From positions 6,927,001 to 6,991,000 of the forward strand of contig NZ_CP023865.1 in NCBI RefSeq assembly GCF_003711105.1: a stretch of DNA of 64,000 nt, read 5' to 3'. The translations under genes were made by a program, and so were the position numbers. Shown piece by piece: positions 43,440-53,563 of this stretch. The stretch is from Actinoplanes teichomyceticus ATCC 31121. GTDB lineage: Bacteria > Actinomycetota > Actinomycetes > Mycobacteriales > Micromonosporaceae. Under the pieces are notes generated by a model that worked only from the letters and a program-made list of their open reading frames with translations, did not search any database and was not told where the DNA came from. Numbering within the stretch: position 1 is the stretch's first letter; the number at the start of each line of letters is the position of its first letter.

Positions 43440-45377
43440 CTAGGCCGCGTTCTGCAGCTCGTCGGCCAGCGCGGCGATCTCCTCGACCGCGGCGGCCAGT
43501 TCCTCGGCTCCCTGGGCCTGCTCACGCGCGGCGGTGGCGGCCTGCCCGGCCAGTTGCTCGGCCTGGTTCGCGGACGAGGCGATCTGCCCCAGACCGGTCT
43601 TGACCTCGCCCAGCACCTTGGCGATCGAGTCGGCGCCCTCCCGGACCTCCACGTTGCCGCTGCGCACCTGCTGCATGTCGCGTTCGATCTCGTCCAGCCG
43701 GGCGGTGGTGGACTTGGCCGCCTCCACCTCGGCCAGCGAGAGCCGGCTGGTCTCCTCCAGCGCGCCGCGCACCTCGACGACCCGGTCCTGCACCGCCTTG
43801 ACCAGGTCCTTGATCCGGTCGGCGTTGTCGGCCGAGTCGCGGGCCAGATTGCGGATGTCGGTGGAGACGACCGCGAACCCCTTGCCGAACTCGCCGGCGC
43901 GCGCCGACTCCACCGAGCCGTTCACGGCGAGCATGTTGGTCTGGATCGAGACGTTGGCGATGGCGTCGACGATCTTGTCGATCCGCCGGGAGATCTGCTC
44001 CAGCTCGGTGACCCTGCGGACGTTCTCGATGCCCTCCCGGGCGGCCCGGCCGATGGCCTCGATCATCGAGTTCACCGCGTCCTTGTTGGTCGCCAGGAGC
44101 TCCAGGATCGCGTCGGAGCGCTCCACCGCGGTGGTGCCCCGCTCCGCGGACAGCTGCGCGCCCCTCTCGATCGCGGTCACCGCCTCGGCGGTCTGCTCGC
44201 CCTTCTCGGCCGCCGTCCGCGCCCCACTGTTGATCTCGTTGATCGCCACGTTGATCTGGCCGGCCGCCCGGTTGATCTCCTCGACCGCCGCGGACAGCTG
44301 CTCCGCCGCCGACGCCACGTCCTCCGCGCTCTTGGCGATGTCGGTGCTGCTGCGCAGCGTCTCGGCCACCTCGGCCAGCGCCTCGGCGGCCTGCTCGCTC
44401 TGGCGCAGCGCCTGCGACTGCTGGCTGACCGTCTGCAGCGACTGCTCGCACGCCGCGGACTGCTGCTCGGCCGCCGCGGCGATCTCCTCGGACCGCTGCC
44501 GGGCGCTGCCGGCGGAGCGTCTGGCCTGTTCCGCCGCGCCGGCCATCTCCATCGCGCCGGCCATGATCGAGCCCATGTCGGCCCGGATGGTCTCCAGCTG
44601 CGTGGTGATCGCCTTGCCCTTGTCGGCCTCGCCCCGGGCGGTCTCCGCGGAGGTCTGCACGGCCGCCGCGATGTCGGTCACCGAGTTGCGCACCTCGTCG
44701 ATCAGATCCCGGATCTGCCTGGCGCTGCGCTCGCTGGTCTCGGCCAGGGTACGGACCTCGTCGGCCACCACGGCGAAGCCCTTGCCGTGCTGGCGGGCCC
44801 GCGCCGCCTCGATCGCGGCGTTCAGCGCCAGCAGGTTCGTCTGGTCGGCGATGTGCGCCACGGTCTTGACGATCTCGCCGATCTCGTCGGCCTGCTTCTC
44901 CAGCTCGGTGATCGTCGCGACCGAGTTGGTCTGCCGGGCGGACGCGCTCTCGACGTTGGTCAGCAGCCCGACGATCCCGGTCCGGGTCTCGTTGAGCAGG
45001 GTCTGCAGCACCTGGCTGAGGTCGGCGACCTGACGGGTGGTGGCCTCCTGGCGGCCGACCTGCTCCTCGATCTGGTTCACCGCGGCCAGGCTCTGCTGGG
45101 TGGCGCCGGAGGCCTCCTCAGCGCCCGCGGCGATCTGCTGCATCGACTCGGTGAGCTGGCGCGACGCCTCGGCGGCCTCCGCGTTCTGCGCGGAGATCTG
45201 CGCGGTGGCCGTGGCGATCCGCTCGGCCGCCTGCTGCTGCTTGGCGACCGACCGGGCCTGTCGCCGGGTGGCGTCGCCGTCCGCTGCCCGGGCGGTCCGG
45301 GCCGGCGCCGCGGCCCCCGGCCGGGCGGTCCGTCCGATTTCGGGGGAACGTCCGCTGGCGGTGCTGGTGAGGGGCAT
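43440..45377 (-). CDS. Soluble MCP with two signalling hairpins
   Basis: 645 residues, all coiled coil, without transmembrane helix or sensor domain. Tip 1 at about 176-210 ([38 protein letters not shown]) is canonical; tip 2 at about 475-512 ([34 protein letters not shown]) is divergent. The two halves look like a fused duplication. First gene of the chemosensory operon; ATG 45377 has GGGAG upstream. The 250 bases before it, up to the divergent gene at 45628, should hold the promoter; I found no clear sigma-factor consensus there. Confidence 0.88.
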   Translation of the reverse strand: MPLTSTASGRSPEIGRTARPGAAAPARTARAADGDATRRQARSVAKQQQAAERIATATAQISAQNAEAAEASRQLTESMQQIAAGAEEASGATQQSLAAVNQIEEQVGRQEATTRQVADLSQVLQTLLNETRTGIVGLLTNVESASARQTNSVATITELEKQADEIGEIVKTVAHIADQTNLLALNAAIEAARARQHGKGFAVVADEVRTLAETSERSARQIRDLIDEVRNSVTDIAAAVQTSAETARGEADKGKAITTQLETIRADMGSIMAGAMEMAGAAEQARRSAGSARQRSEEIAAAAEQQSAACEQSLQTVSQQSQALRQSEQAAEALAEVAETLRSSTDIAKSAEDVASAAEQLSAAVEEINRAAGQINVAINEINSGARTAAEKGEQTAEAVTAIERGAQLSAERGTTAVERSDAILELLATNKDAVNSMIEAIGRAAREGIENVRRVTELEQISRRIDKIVDAIANVSIQTNMLAVNGSVESARAGEFGKGFAVVSTDIRNLARDSADNADRIKDLVKAVQDRVVEVRGALEETSRLSLAEVEAAKSTTARLDEIERDMQQVRSGNVEVREGADSIAKVLGEVKTGLGQIASSANQAEQLAGQAATAAREQAQGAEELAAAVEEIAALADELQNAA

Positions 45378-45627
45378 GGGTGGTCTCCCGTCTGAGTCCG
45401 GTCGATCCGGCGCGGCGCAGGGTCCCGGAGCCGTGCTCGCCTCGATCTCCCCGGGACGTGCGCCGCACCGTGGTCGCCGGGCTCGACACCGTCTCCGGCC
45501 AGGAAAATCGTGGCACTCACGGGAACAGCTACGAGCATCTATTGGCCTACTTCAATGCAGCCGGGTGCGGGTTTGCCGGGCGCGCGGGTGGGCACTCCGG
45601 GACGAGGCGAGACACCGGAGGTGCACG

Positions 45628-45960
45628 ATGAGCGAATCACCCGTCGAGGACGAGATCGTCGGTACCGACTACGCGGCCGACGCGGTGCGCGAGCCGAATT
45701 CGTACCGGGCGGACCGGGGCTCCGCGGAGGACCCCGGGCTGTCCAGCACGATCGCCGCCGGCACCGACCCGGAGGAACTGCGCAACGGCGGGCCGGCCAC
45801 CGGGGGCGTGATGACGACGACCGGCGGGACCGCCGGGCCGGCCAGTTTCCCGGACCGGCCGCGGACCGGCCCCGGCGTGGCCAACACCACCACCGGCGAC
45901 GCCACCACCGGGGCCCTGCACACCCCGGCCGACCAGTACACCAGCGACAGCGCCGGCTGA
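45628..45960 (+). CDS. Small hydrophilic low-complexity protein
   Basis: 110 residues, rich in T, G, D and P, no cysteine or hydrophobic segment (for example [21 protein letters not shown]). Acidic, likely disordered. ATG 45628 with CCGGAGG just before. Codon use is strongly GC3-rich, so it is probably a real gene. Family unknown. Confidence 0.65.
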   Translation: MSESPVEDEIVGTDYAADAVREPNSYRADRGSAEDPGLSSTIAAGTDPEELRNGGPATGGVMTTTGGTAGPASFPDRPRTGPGVANTTTGDATTGALHTPADQYTSDSAG

Positions 45961-45984
45961 TCCGTCCGATACCGTCCGGACCCG

Positions 45985-46009
45985 GGCCGCCGCGAACCGC
46001 GCGGCGGCC
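45985..46009. terminator. Terminator after the small gene
   Basis: GGCCGCCGCG (45985-45994) and CGCGGCGGCC (46000-46009), five-base loop AACCG, 24 bases after the stop at 45960. Confidence 0.6.
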
Positions 46010-46027
46010 GGGACGGGCGGGAGCGGC

Positions 46028-46450
46028 ATGCGGGCGCTGGTACAGACGGTCAGCCGGGCGAGTGTCACGGTCGACGACACGGTCGTCGGCGAGATCACCG
46101 ACGGCCTGCTGGTGCTGGTCGGGGTCACCCACGACGACACCCCGGCGAAGGCGGCCGAGCTCGCCCGCAAGACCTACGAGCTGCGCATCCTCGATGCCGA
46201 CCGGTCAGCGTCGGACGTCACCGCGCCGCTGCTGGTGGTCAGCCAGTTCACGCTGTACGGCGACGCCCGCAAGGGGCGCCGCCCGACCTGGAGCGCGGCC
46301 GCCCCCGCCGAGCTGGCCGAACCGCTGGTCACCGCGTACGTGGAAGCGCTGCGCGCCCGGGGAGCGACCGTGCAGACCGGGCGTTTCCGGGCACACATGC
46401 TGGTGGAGAGCGTGAACGTGGGACCCCGCACGATCCTGCTGGAGCTCTAG
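46028..46450 (+). CDS. dtd: D-aminoacyl-tRNA deacylase
   Basis: 140 residues, the usual DTD length. [15 protein letters not shown] and [11 protein letters not shown] (the Gly-cisPro motif) define the active site. Removes D-amino acids and glycine wrongly attached to tRNA. Its TAG shares the tetranucleotide CTAG with the TAG of the convergent spo0M gene. Confidence 0.94.
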   Translation: MRALVQTVSRASVTVDDTVVGEITDGLLVLVGVTHDDTPAKAAELARKTYELRILDADRSASDVTAPLLVVSQFTLYGDARKGRRPTWSAAAPAELAEPLVTAYVEALRARGATVQTGRFRAHMLVESVNVGPRTILLEL

Positions 46451-47232
46451 AACAGGCCCCGGCGGCGGGCCGACTGGCGCAGCCAGCTGTCCAGTTGAGC
46501 GGTCCAGTCCACCTGGTCCACGGTGGCGTAGTCGACGTCGAAGCTGCCGAACGCGTCGTGACCCTCGGTGAACAGGCCGCCGCGCTTGTCCGGCTCCAGC
46601 ACCACCTGCAGCTTGCGCGGCGTGGGCAGGAAGGTCAGCTCCAGCTGGTTGATGCCGCTCGCGTACTGCGCCGGCGGGTAGAACTCGATCTCCTGGTAGA
46701 ACGGCAGCTCCTGCTCGACGCCGTAGACCCGGCCGCGCTCCACATCCGCCCTGTGGAAGCGGAACCCGAGCCGCAGCAGCGCCTCCAGGATGCGCTCCTG
46801 CGCCGGCAGCGGGTGCACCTGCACCGCGTCCAGATCGGACTTGTCCACCGCGCGGGCCACCTCCAGTTCGGTGGCCAGGCCCATCGTCATGCCGTGCAGG
46901 TGCTGGCCGTACACCTCGGTGATCGGCGTCTGCCAGGGCACCTCGAAGCGGAACGGCACCTCGTGCCGGGCGCCCTGCTCCAGCCGGAACGAACCGGTCA
47001 GCCGCTGCCGGTGGAACTCCTGATCGGTCTGGTACTCGTTGTCGCCGCTCTCCACCTCGACCCGGGTCATCAGGCCGATCGCGACATACTCGACGTCGAC
47101 CGGGTGGTCGCCACCGAGAATGTGCACCCGACCCTCCAGCGAGCCGCCGGGACGGCAGTTCGGGTTCGTCAGCACGGTGTCGACGGACGGGCCGCCCACG
47201 CCGAGCGCCTGCAACATGCGCTTGAAGACCAC
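46447..47232 (-). CDS. spo0M: Spo0M-family sporulation-control protein
   Basis: 261 residues, the same size as Bacillus Spo0M. Arrestin-like beta sandwich: [59 protein letters not shown]. Spo0M is known to affect sporulation in Bacillus; in actinobacteria the role is unproven. GTG 47232 with GAGGAGGGA six bases upstream. Overlaps dtd by three bases. Confidence 0.88.
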   Translation of the reverse strand: MVFKRMLQALGVGGPSVDTVLTNPNCRPGGSLEGRVHILGGDHPVDVEYVAIGLMTRVEVESGDNEYQTDQEFHRQRLTGSFRLEQGARHEVPFRFEVPWQTPITEVYGQHLHGMTMGLATELEVARAVDKSDLDAVQVHPLPAQERILEALLRLGFRFHRADVERGRVYGVEQELPFYQEIEFYPPAQYASGINQLELTFLPTPRKLQVVLEPDKRGGLFTEGHDAFGSFDVDYATVDQVDWTAQLDSWLRQSARRRGLF

Positions 47233-47442
47233 GATGATCCCTCCTCGGCCAGCACATTATCCCGGAGCGACAACCGCGAAGCGTCCCTTTCACCCGAGCT
47301 TGTCGGCTTGCCGGGCTCAGGGTTCTCCCTGATTCATGCCACCTGGACGCTGGCCTCACCTCCGCTTAACGCGGATGCGACGAAGCTTCTCGGCACCGGC
47401 ACGGATGTGGCTGGCAGGCACGAGAGCGGGGAGGGGACTCAA

Positions 47443-48465
<1,023 letters not shown>

Positions 48466-48473
48466 GCGGGTCC

Positions 48474-48500
48474 GGGGCCCCGGCGGTTCGCCGGGGCCCC
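48474..48500. terminator. Bidirectional terminator, sigB/pat
   Basis: GGGGCCCCGGCG (48474-48485) with CGCCGGGGCCCC (48489-48500), three-base loop; one more base pair extends it outward. Between convergent stops at 48465 and 48504. Confidence 0.8.
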
Positions 48501-48503
48501 GCG

Positions 48504-51056
48504 CTATGCGCTGCGCAGACGTCGGGCGCCGGTGTCCGGGCGGACCCTCGGGTCGCCGAACTCGACCGCCGCGTGCAGCACCGAGAAGCCGTCCGGCCGG
48601 GTCAGCACCGGGTTGAGCAGCAGCGACCGCACCCGCGGCTGATCGTCGGCGAGCCGGCCCACCCGCAGCAGCAGATCGATCAGCGCGGTCCGGTCCACCG
48701 GCGTCGACCCGCGGTACCCGTGCAGCAGCGGGGCCGCCCGCGGCTCGTCGACCAGAGCCTCGGCGGCCCGGTCGGTCAGCGGCGCGGCCCGCCACGCCAG
48801 GTCGCCGAGCAGCTCGCTGGCCACCCCGCCCAGGCCGAACCCGACCACCGGGCCGAACGCCGGGTCCTCGACCACCTCGATCACGCACGCCACCCCGGGC
48901 GCGACCATGGTCTGCACCAGCACCTCCGGGCCGAAGGTGGTGGCCAGGTCGCGGTAGGCGGCGCGTACGTCGTCCTCGTCGGCCAGGGCCAGCCGCACCG
49001 CGCCGAGGTCGATCCGGTGCCGCAACCCACCGCCGGCCGCCTTGAGCGCGACCGGATAGCCCAGCTCGGCCGCCGCGGCGACCGCCTCGTCCGCGCAGCG
49101 GACGAGCGTCGAGGGAACCACCGGGATCCCGTACGCGGCCAGCAGGTCCGTCGCGTTCGTGGCGCTCTCCGCGGCGGCCGGGTCCACCCCGGGCAGCGCC
49201 GGCAGGACGCCCGGCGGGCGGCGCAGCCACTCCGCGTAGTTCACCACCCGGGCCAGCGCCCGCACCGCCTCCTCCACCGACGGGTACACCGGCACACCCG
49301 GCGGCGCCGGGCCGAAGACCGTCGTCGCCACGGTGGGCTTCTCGCCGGCCAGCGCCACACTCGCCAGCGCCACCGCGAAGTCCGCGTCCTCCTCGGAGAG
49401 CTGCTGACCGGGCACGGCCGGCGCGAAGACCACCACCAGGGCGTCCACCCGGTCGTCGACCGCCGCCTCGGCGAGCGCGTCGGCCAGCTCGTGCGCGGTC
49501 GCCAGCGGGCTCAGGTCGTACGGGTAGCCCTCGGCCACCACCAGGCCGGCCGCCCGGCACGCCACCTCGGCCAGCGCCGCCAGCGCGGACGAGTTGCCGA
49601 CCACGGCGACCCGCCGGCCGGCCGGCAGCGGCTGGTGCGCGAGCAGCATCCCGACGTCGAAGAGCTCCTGCACGGTGTCCACCCGGATCACCCCGGAACG
49701 GGCGAACAGCGCGGTCACCGCGTGCGCGTCCGGACCGGGCATGTCCCCCGCCAGCCCGGGCGGGCGGGTCGCCGAGGCCACCGCGACCACCGGTTTGACC
49801 CGGCTCATCCGGCGCGCCAGCCGGGCGAACTTGCGCGGATTGCCGAACGTCTCCAGATAGAGCAGCACCACGTCGGTGCCCGGATCGTCACGCCAGTACT
49901 GCAGCAGGTCGTTGCCGGAGACGTCGGCCCGGTTGCCGGCCGAGACGAAGCTCGACAGCCCCAGGCCGCGCCGGTCCGCCTCGGCCAGCAGCGCCACCCC
50001 GAGGGCGCCGCTCTGCGCGAAGAAGCCGACCCGCCCGGCGGCCGGCAGCCGCGGCGCCATGGTGGCGTTCAACCGGATCGCCGGATCGGTGTTGGCGATC
50101 CCGAAGCTGCTCGGGCCGATCACCCGCATCCCGGCGGCGTGCGCGGTCTCGATCAGGCTCCGCTGCCGGGCCGCGCCCTCCGGGCCGGACTCGGCGAAAC
50201 CCGCCGAGCCGATCACCACGCCGCCGGCGCCCGCGGCCGCCGCGTCGGCCAGGGCCTCCGGCACCCGCTCGGCCGGGACCGTGATCACGGCCAGGTCGAT
50301 CGGGACCCCGGCATCCGCCGCTCTCCGGTACGCCGTGAGCCCGGCCACCCGCTCCGCCGAGGGATGCACCGGCACGATCGCGCCGGTGTAGCCGCCGTCG
50401 CGCATGTTGCCCAGGATCGCCGCGCCGATCCCGTGCCCGCTGGCGCTGGCGCCGTAGATGGCGATGCCGCGCGGGGCGATCAGCCGGGCGATCGACCGCG
50501 ACTCGGTCAGGTGCTCGCGCGACTCCTGCACCTCGCGCGACTTCTCGGTGGGCGCGATCGGGAAGCTCAGGTGCACCACGCCGTCGGCGTACCGGCGCTG
50601 CACCTGGTAGCCGGAGTCGCCGAAGACACGCAGCATACCGCCGTTCTCCGGGAGCACCTCGGCGACGAACCGGGTGATGCCGTGCTCGCGCGCCGCGTCG
50701 GCCAGGTGCTCCAGCAGCACCGAGCCGATCCCGCGACCCTGCTGGGCGTCCTCCACCACGAAGGCGACCTCCGCCTCCGGGGAGTCCTGGCCGAGGCGTT
50801 CGTACCGGCCGACCGAGGTGATCCGGCCGTCCGCGGTGACCGTGACGAACGCCTCCCGGTCGCGGTGGTCGACGTTGACGAACCGCTGCAGGTCGCGTTC
50901 CGGGATGCGCGGGTAGGGCGAGAAGTACCGCAGGTAGCGGGTACGGTCGCTCATCCGGGAGTGGAACTCCACGATGGCCGGAGCGTCCTCGGGACGGATC
51001 TGTCGCAGGTGCACGGCACTGCCGTCGGCCAGCAGGACGTCTGCGCTGCGCTCCAC
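48504..51056 (-). CDS. GNAT / acyl-CoA-synthetase fusion (Pat-like protein acetyltransferase)
   Basis: 850 residues. GNAT acetyltransferase at the N-terminus (about 1-165; acetyl-CoA motif VEDAQQGRGIGSVLLEHLADAA), then a CoA-binding domain (GIAIYGASASGHGIG), two ADP-forming succinyl-CoA-synthetase-like domains and a C-terminal ATP-grasp domain (about 630-850, LLAAYGIPVVPSTLV). The usual GPNCxG of active ADP-forming enzymes reads GPSSFG, so the synthetase part is probably a regulatory CoA sensor. Likely acetylates metabolic proteins such as acetyl-CoA synthetase. GTG 51056, 60 bases after the acuC stop; same transcript. Confidence 0.85.
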   Translation of the reverse strand: MERSADVLLADGSAVHLRQIRPEDAPAIVEFHSRMSDRTRYLRYFSPYPRIPERDLQRFVNVDHRDREAFVTVTADGRITSVGRYERLGQDSPEAEVAFVVEDAQQGRGIGSVLLEHLADAAREHGITRFVAEVLPENGGMLRVFGDSGYQVQRRYADGVVHLSFPIAPTEKSREVQESREHLTESRSIARLIAPRGIAIYGASASGHGIGAAILGNMRDGGYTGAIVPVHPSAERVAGLTAYRRAADAGVPIDLAVITVPAERVPEALADAAAAGAGGVVIGSAGFAESGPEGAARQRSLIETAHAAGMRVIGPSSFGIANTDPAIRLNATMAPRLPAAGRVGFFAQSGALGVALLAEADRRGLGLSSFVSAGNRADVSGNDLLQYWRDDPGTDVVLLYLETFGNPRKFARLARRMSRVKPVVAVASATRPPGLAGDMPGPDAHAVTALFARSGVIRVDTVQELFDVGMLLAHQPLPAGRRVAVVGNSSALAALAEVACRAAGLVVAEGYPYDLSPLATAHELADALAEAAVDDRVDALVVVFAPAVPGQQLSEEDADFAVALASVALAGEKPTVATTVFGPAPPGVPVYPSVEEAVRALARVVNYAEWLRRPPGVLPALPGVDPAAAESATNATDLLAAYGIPVVPSTLVRCADEAVAAAAELGYPVALKAAGGGLRHRIDLGAVRLALADEDDVRAAYRDLATTFGPEVLVQTMVAPGVACVIEVVEDPAFGPVVGFGLGGVASELLGDLAWRAAPLTDRAAEALVDEPRAAPLLHGYRGSTPVDRTALIDLLLRVGRLADDQPRVRSLLLNPVLTRPDGFSVLHAAVEFGDPRVRPDTGARRLRSA

Positions 51057-51116
51057 TTCGCCGCCTTCCTTGCCTCGCGGAGGTCTCCGGGGTGTCCGCC
51101 CGCCGCGGGGCGTTGC

Positions 51117-52301
51117 TCAGTCGCGGGGGTCGTGCGGGTCGAGGCCGTGCAGCGGGAAGACCGCGAGCCGGGCGGCCAGGATGGCGCGGTCCACCGGATC
51201 GTTCTCGGTGCCCGGCGACCACGGCTGCACCGGCGGCTGAACGCCGTCGGTCATCGTCTCCGGCACGACCGCGCCGGGGCGGCGCTCGGCGGCCAGCGCG
51301 CGCCAGCCCGGCGGGATGGGCAGTCCCGGGTCCAGGGGCGCCCCGCTGGCCACCGCCAGCAGGTGCGTCCAGGCCCGGGGCACCACCTCGACCAGGGCGT
51401 ACCCGCCGCCACCCAGGGCCACCCAGCGGCCGTCGCAGAGCTCGTCGGCCAGCGCGCGCATCGCGACGTACGCCGCCCGCTGGCCGTCCACCGACAGCCG
51501 CAGGTCGGCCAGCGGATCCAGCCGGTGCGCGTCGGCGCCGCACTGGCTGACGATGATCTCCGGGGCGAACGCCCGGACCACCGACGGCACGATCGCGTGG
51601 AAGGCCCGCAGCCAGCCGGCGTCCCCGGTGCCCGGCGGCAACGGCACGTTCACCGCGCTGCCCTCGGCGCCCCGGCCGCCGGTCTCGTCGCAGAAGCCGG
51701 TGCCCGGGAACAGTGCCAGCGGCGTCTCGTGCAGGCTGACCGTCAGCACCCGCGGGTCGTCGTAGAAGATCGCCTGCACCCCGTCGCCGTGATGCACGTC
51801 GACGTCCACGTAGGCCACCCGCTGCGCACCGTGGTCGAGCAGCCAGGCGATGGCCACCGCGGGATCGTTGTAGACACAGAAACCGGACGCCCGCGCGGGC
51901 ATCGCGTGATGCAGCCCACCGGCCACGTTGACCGCGCGGCGGGCGGCGCCGTGCCAGACCGCGTCGGCGGCCGCGATGCTGGCGCCGCAGATCCGCGCCG
52001 ACGACTCGTGCATGCCGTCGAAGACCGGGTTGTCCGGGGTGTTCAGCCCCCAGCCCATGAAGAACGGGTCGATCGGGGCCTGGCGTACCGCGTCCAGGTA
52101 GTCCGCCCGGTGCACCCGGGTCAGCTCGTCCTCGGTGGCCGGCCGCGGCGTGATCAAGTGCACACCGGGACGCTGCAGGACGCCCAGCTCGCCGGCGAGC
52201 GCCATGGTCAGCTCGACGCGCACCGGGTTGAGCGGGTGATCGCCCATGTCGTAGTCGAGCAGCGCCGAGTCCCAGACCACCGCCGTCGTGTCGTCCGCCA
52301 T
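51117..52301 (-). CDS. acuC: AcuC-type zinc-dependent protein deacetylase
   Basis: 394 residues. Class I histone-deacetylase fold with GGLHHAMPARASGFCVYND (catalytic histidines), YVDVDVHHGDGVQAIFY (zinc aspartate and histidine), QCGADAHRLDPLADL (second zinc aspartate) and LGGGGYALVEV (tyrosine). Removes acetyl groups from lysines, known to activate acetyl-CoA synthetase in Bacillus. ATG 52301 with GGGAG upstream. Upstream of, and in one operon with, the acetyltransferase fusion. Confidence 0.92.
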   Translation of the reverse strand: MADDTTAVVWDSALLDYDMGDHPLNPVRVELTMALAGELGVLQRPGVHLITPRPATEDELTRVHRADYLDAVRQAPIDPFFMGWGLNTPDNPVFDGMHESSARICGASIAAADAVWHGAARRAVNVAGGLHHAMPARASGFCVYNDPAVAIAWLLDHGAQRVAYVDVDVHHGDGVQAIFYDDPRVLTVSLHETPLALFPGTGFCDETGGRGAEGSAVNVPLPPGTGDAGWLRAFHAIVPSVVRAFAPEIIVSQCGADAHRLDPLADLRLSVDGQRAAYVAMRALADELCDGRWVALGGGGYALVEVVPRAWTHLLAVASGAPLDPGLPIPPGWRALAAERRPGAVVPETMTDGVQPPVQPWSPGTENDPVDRAILAARLAVFPLHGLDPHDPRD

Positions 52302-52465
52302 GCGGACATGCTCCCACGCCGGAGCCCCGCCGAGGGTTTCCCTCGTCCGTGCGGCCGGTGGCGGGAACGTCGCGGTCGTGTCTCCGGTAGGGTCTCCTGG
52401 CACTTGTTCGCGGCGGATGGCCACCCTTCGCAACGCGGTAACATCGCTGCTAGGAGGACCGCATC

Positions 52466-52534
52466 GTGAACGACCTTGTCGATACCAGAAGTAGGCTGGA
52501 CGTTCGCCGTAGCCGCTGGGAGGTCGGAGCATGA
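52466..52534 (+). CDS. 22-residue leader ORF upstream of ideR
   Basis: GTG 52466 with a perfect AGGAGG at 52452-52457 opens VNDLVDTRSRLDVRRSRWEVGA, then TGA at 52532-52534, which overlaps the ideR ATG as ATGA. The first residues copy the usual IdeR N-terminus (NDLVDTTEMY), and the DNA at 52470-52487 matches 52553-52570 at 16 of 18 bases. It can couple translation into ideR. It may be a relic of the ancestral ideR start or a regulatory leader peptide. Confidence 0.55.
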   Translation: MNDLVDTRSRLDVRRSRWEVGA

Positions 52535-53235
52535 AGGCGTCGATACACAAGCACGACCTCGTCGACACCACCGAGATGTATCTGCGGACCATTCTCGAGC
52601 TCGAGGAGGAGGGCGTTCCTCCACTGCGCGCCCGGATCGCCGAGCGTCTGCACCAGAGCGGTCCCACGGTCAGCCAGACGGTCGCCCGCATGGAGCGGGA
52701 CGGTCTGCTCACCGTCGAGGGAGACCGCCACCTGGTGCTGACCGAGCAGGGGCGCAACACCGCCATCTCGGTCATGCGCAAGCACCGACTCGCCGAACTG
52801 CTCCTGGTCAACGTGATCGGCATGCCGTGGGAGGAAGCCCACGAGGAGGCGTGCCGGTGGGAACACGTGATGAGCGACTCGGTCGAGCGCCGGGTCTACG
52901 AGCTGCTGAACAAGCCGACCCGCTCGCCGTACGGAAATCCGATCCCCGGCCTGGAGCAGCTCGGGCTCCCCGAGGACGACGCCACCGACCTGCCCGCGCA
53001 CGGTGAGCGCAACCTGGCGTTCCCCGGCCTGACCGGCAGCGTCGTGGTGTCCCGGATCTGCGAGAGCGTCCAGACGAACTCCGACGTGCTGCGGCAGCTG
53101 CACGCCGCGGGCATCGATCCGGGCACGATCGTGACGGTCGCGCAGGAACGGGACGGCGTCACCATCGACAAGTCGGGTGACAAGATCCGGCTGCCGCGCG
53201 AGGTCGCCTCGCGGGTGTTCGTCGCAGCTCACTGA
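52531..53235 (+). CDS. ideR: Iron-dependent repressor IdeR/DtxR
   Basis: 234 residues. Winged helix with VDTTEMYLRTILELEEEGVPPLRARIAERLHQSGPTVSQTVARMERDGLL, metal-site residues in MRKHRLAE and CRWEHVMSD, the proline-rich hinge and a C-terminal SH3-like FeoA domain (about 150-230). Fe2+-bound protein represses siderophore and uptake genes and induces storage. ATG 52531 has GGGAGG seven bases upstream; the first nine residues (MKASIHKHD) differ from the usual MNDLVDT start because of the upstream duplication. Downstream 53236-53350 is GC-rich with no gene. Confidence 0.93.
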   Translation: MKASIHKHDLVDTTEMYLRTILELEEEGVPPLRARIAERLHQSGPTVSQTVARMERDGLLTVEGDRHLVLTEQGRNTAISVMRKHRLAELLLVNVIGMPWEEAHEEACRWEHVMSDSVERRVYELLNKPTRSPYGNPIPGLEQLGLPEDDATDLPAHGERNLAFPGLTGSVVVSRICESVQTNSDVLRQLHAAGIDPGTIVTVAQERDGVTIDKSGDKIRLPREVASRVFVAAH

Positions 53236-53350
53236 GCCAGCGTCTCCCGGGTTTCGCGGGTCCCGGGCCCCGGAGGGGTCGCGGGCCCCGGGGCCGGCGA
53301 CCGCTGCGGGGGCGGCGCGTCCGCCGTGCTGCCCGGCGCCCGCTGTCCCG

Positions 53351-53563
53351 GCCGCCGGCGCGGCGCCCTGGGATCGGCCGCCGGTGCGGCCCTCGGATGG
53401 CCGCCGGTGCGGCCCTGGGATCGGCCGCCGGTGCGGCCCTCGAATGGCCGCCGGTGCGGCCCTGGGATCGGCCGTCGGTGCGGCCCTCGGATGGCCGTCG
53501 GTGCGGCCCTCGGATGGCCGCCGGTGCGGCCCCGGGAGCAGCTGCCGGTGCGGCCCCGGGTCA
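53351..53563. repeat. 23-26-bp tandem minisatellite with hairpins
   Basis: Nine consecutive units begin at 53351, 53377, 53400, 53424, 53447, 53471, 53494, 53517 and 53541. Most contain GGCCGC-CGGT-GCGGCC or GGCCGT-CGGT-GCGGCC, a six-bp stem with four-base loop kept by G.T pairing. The last unit contains the lipoprotein stop codon (53561-53563). It lies between convergent ideR and the lipoprotein gene and makes up most of the 325-base gap; no gene is present. Confidence 0.9.

Noticed and set aside
45378..45627. FliA/WhiG-type promoter for the chemosensory operon
   Set aside because: I looked for TAAA-N15/16-GCCGATAA on the minus strand and found no convincing match.
48573..52469. Plus-strand open frame of 1298 codons antisense to pat and acuC
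   Set aside because: Mirror frame of two well-identified genes; arginine/histidine-rich nonsense protein without a ribosome-binding site.
53236..53350. Small gene between ideR and the repeat array
   Set aside because: Only short GC-rich frames without a start signal; it seems to be non-coding.
53351..53563. CRISPR array or protein repeat
   Set aside because: Unit length alternates 23-26 bp without unique spacers, and the repeat frame shifts, so it is not a coding repeat.
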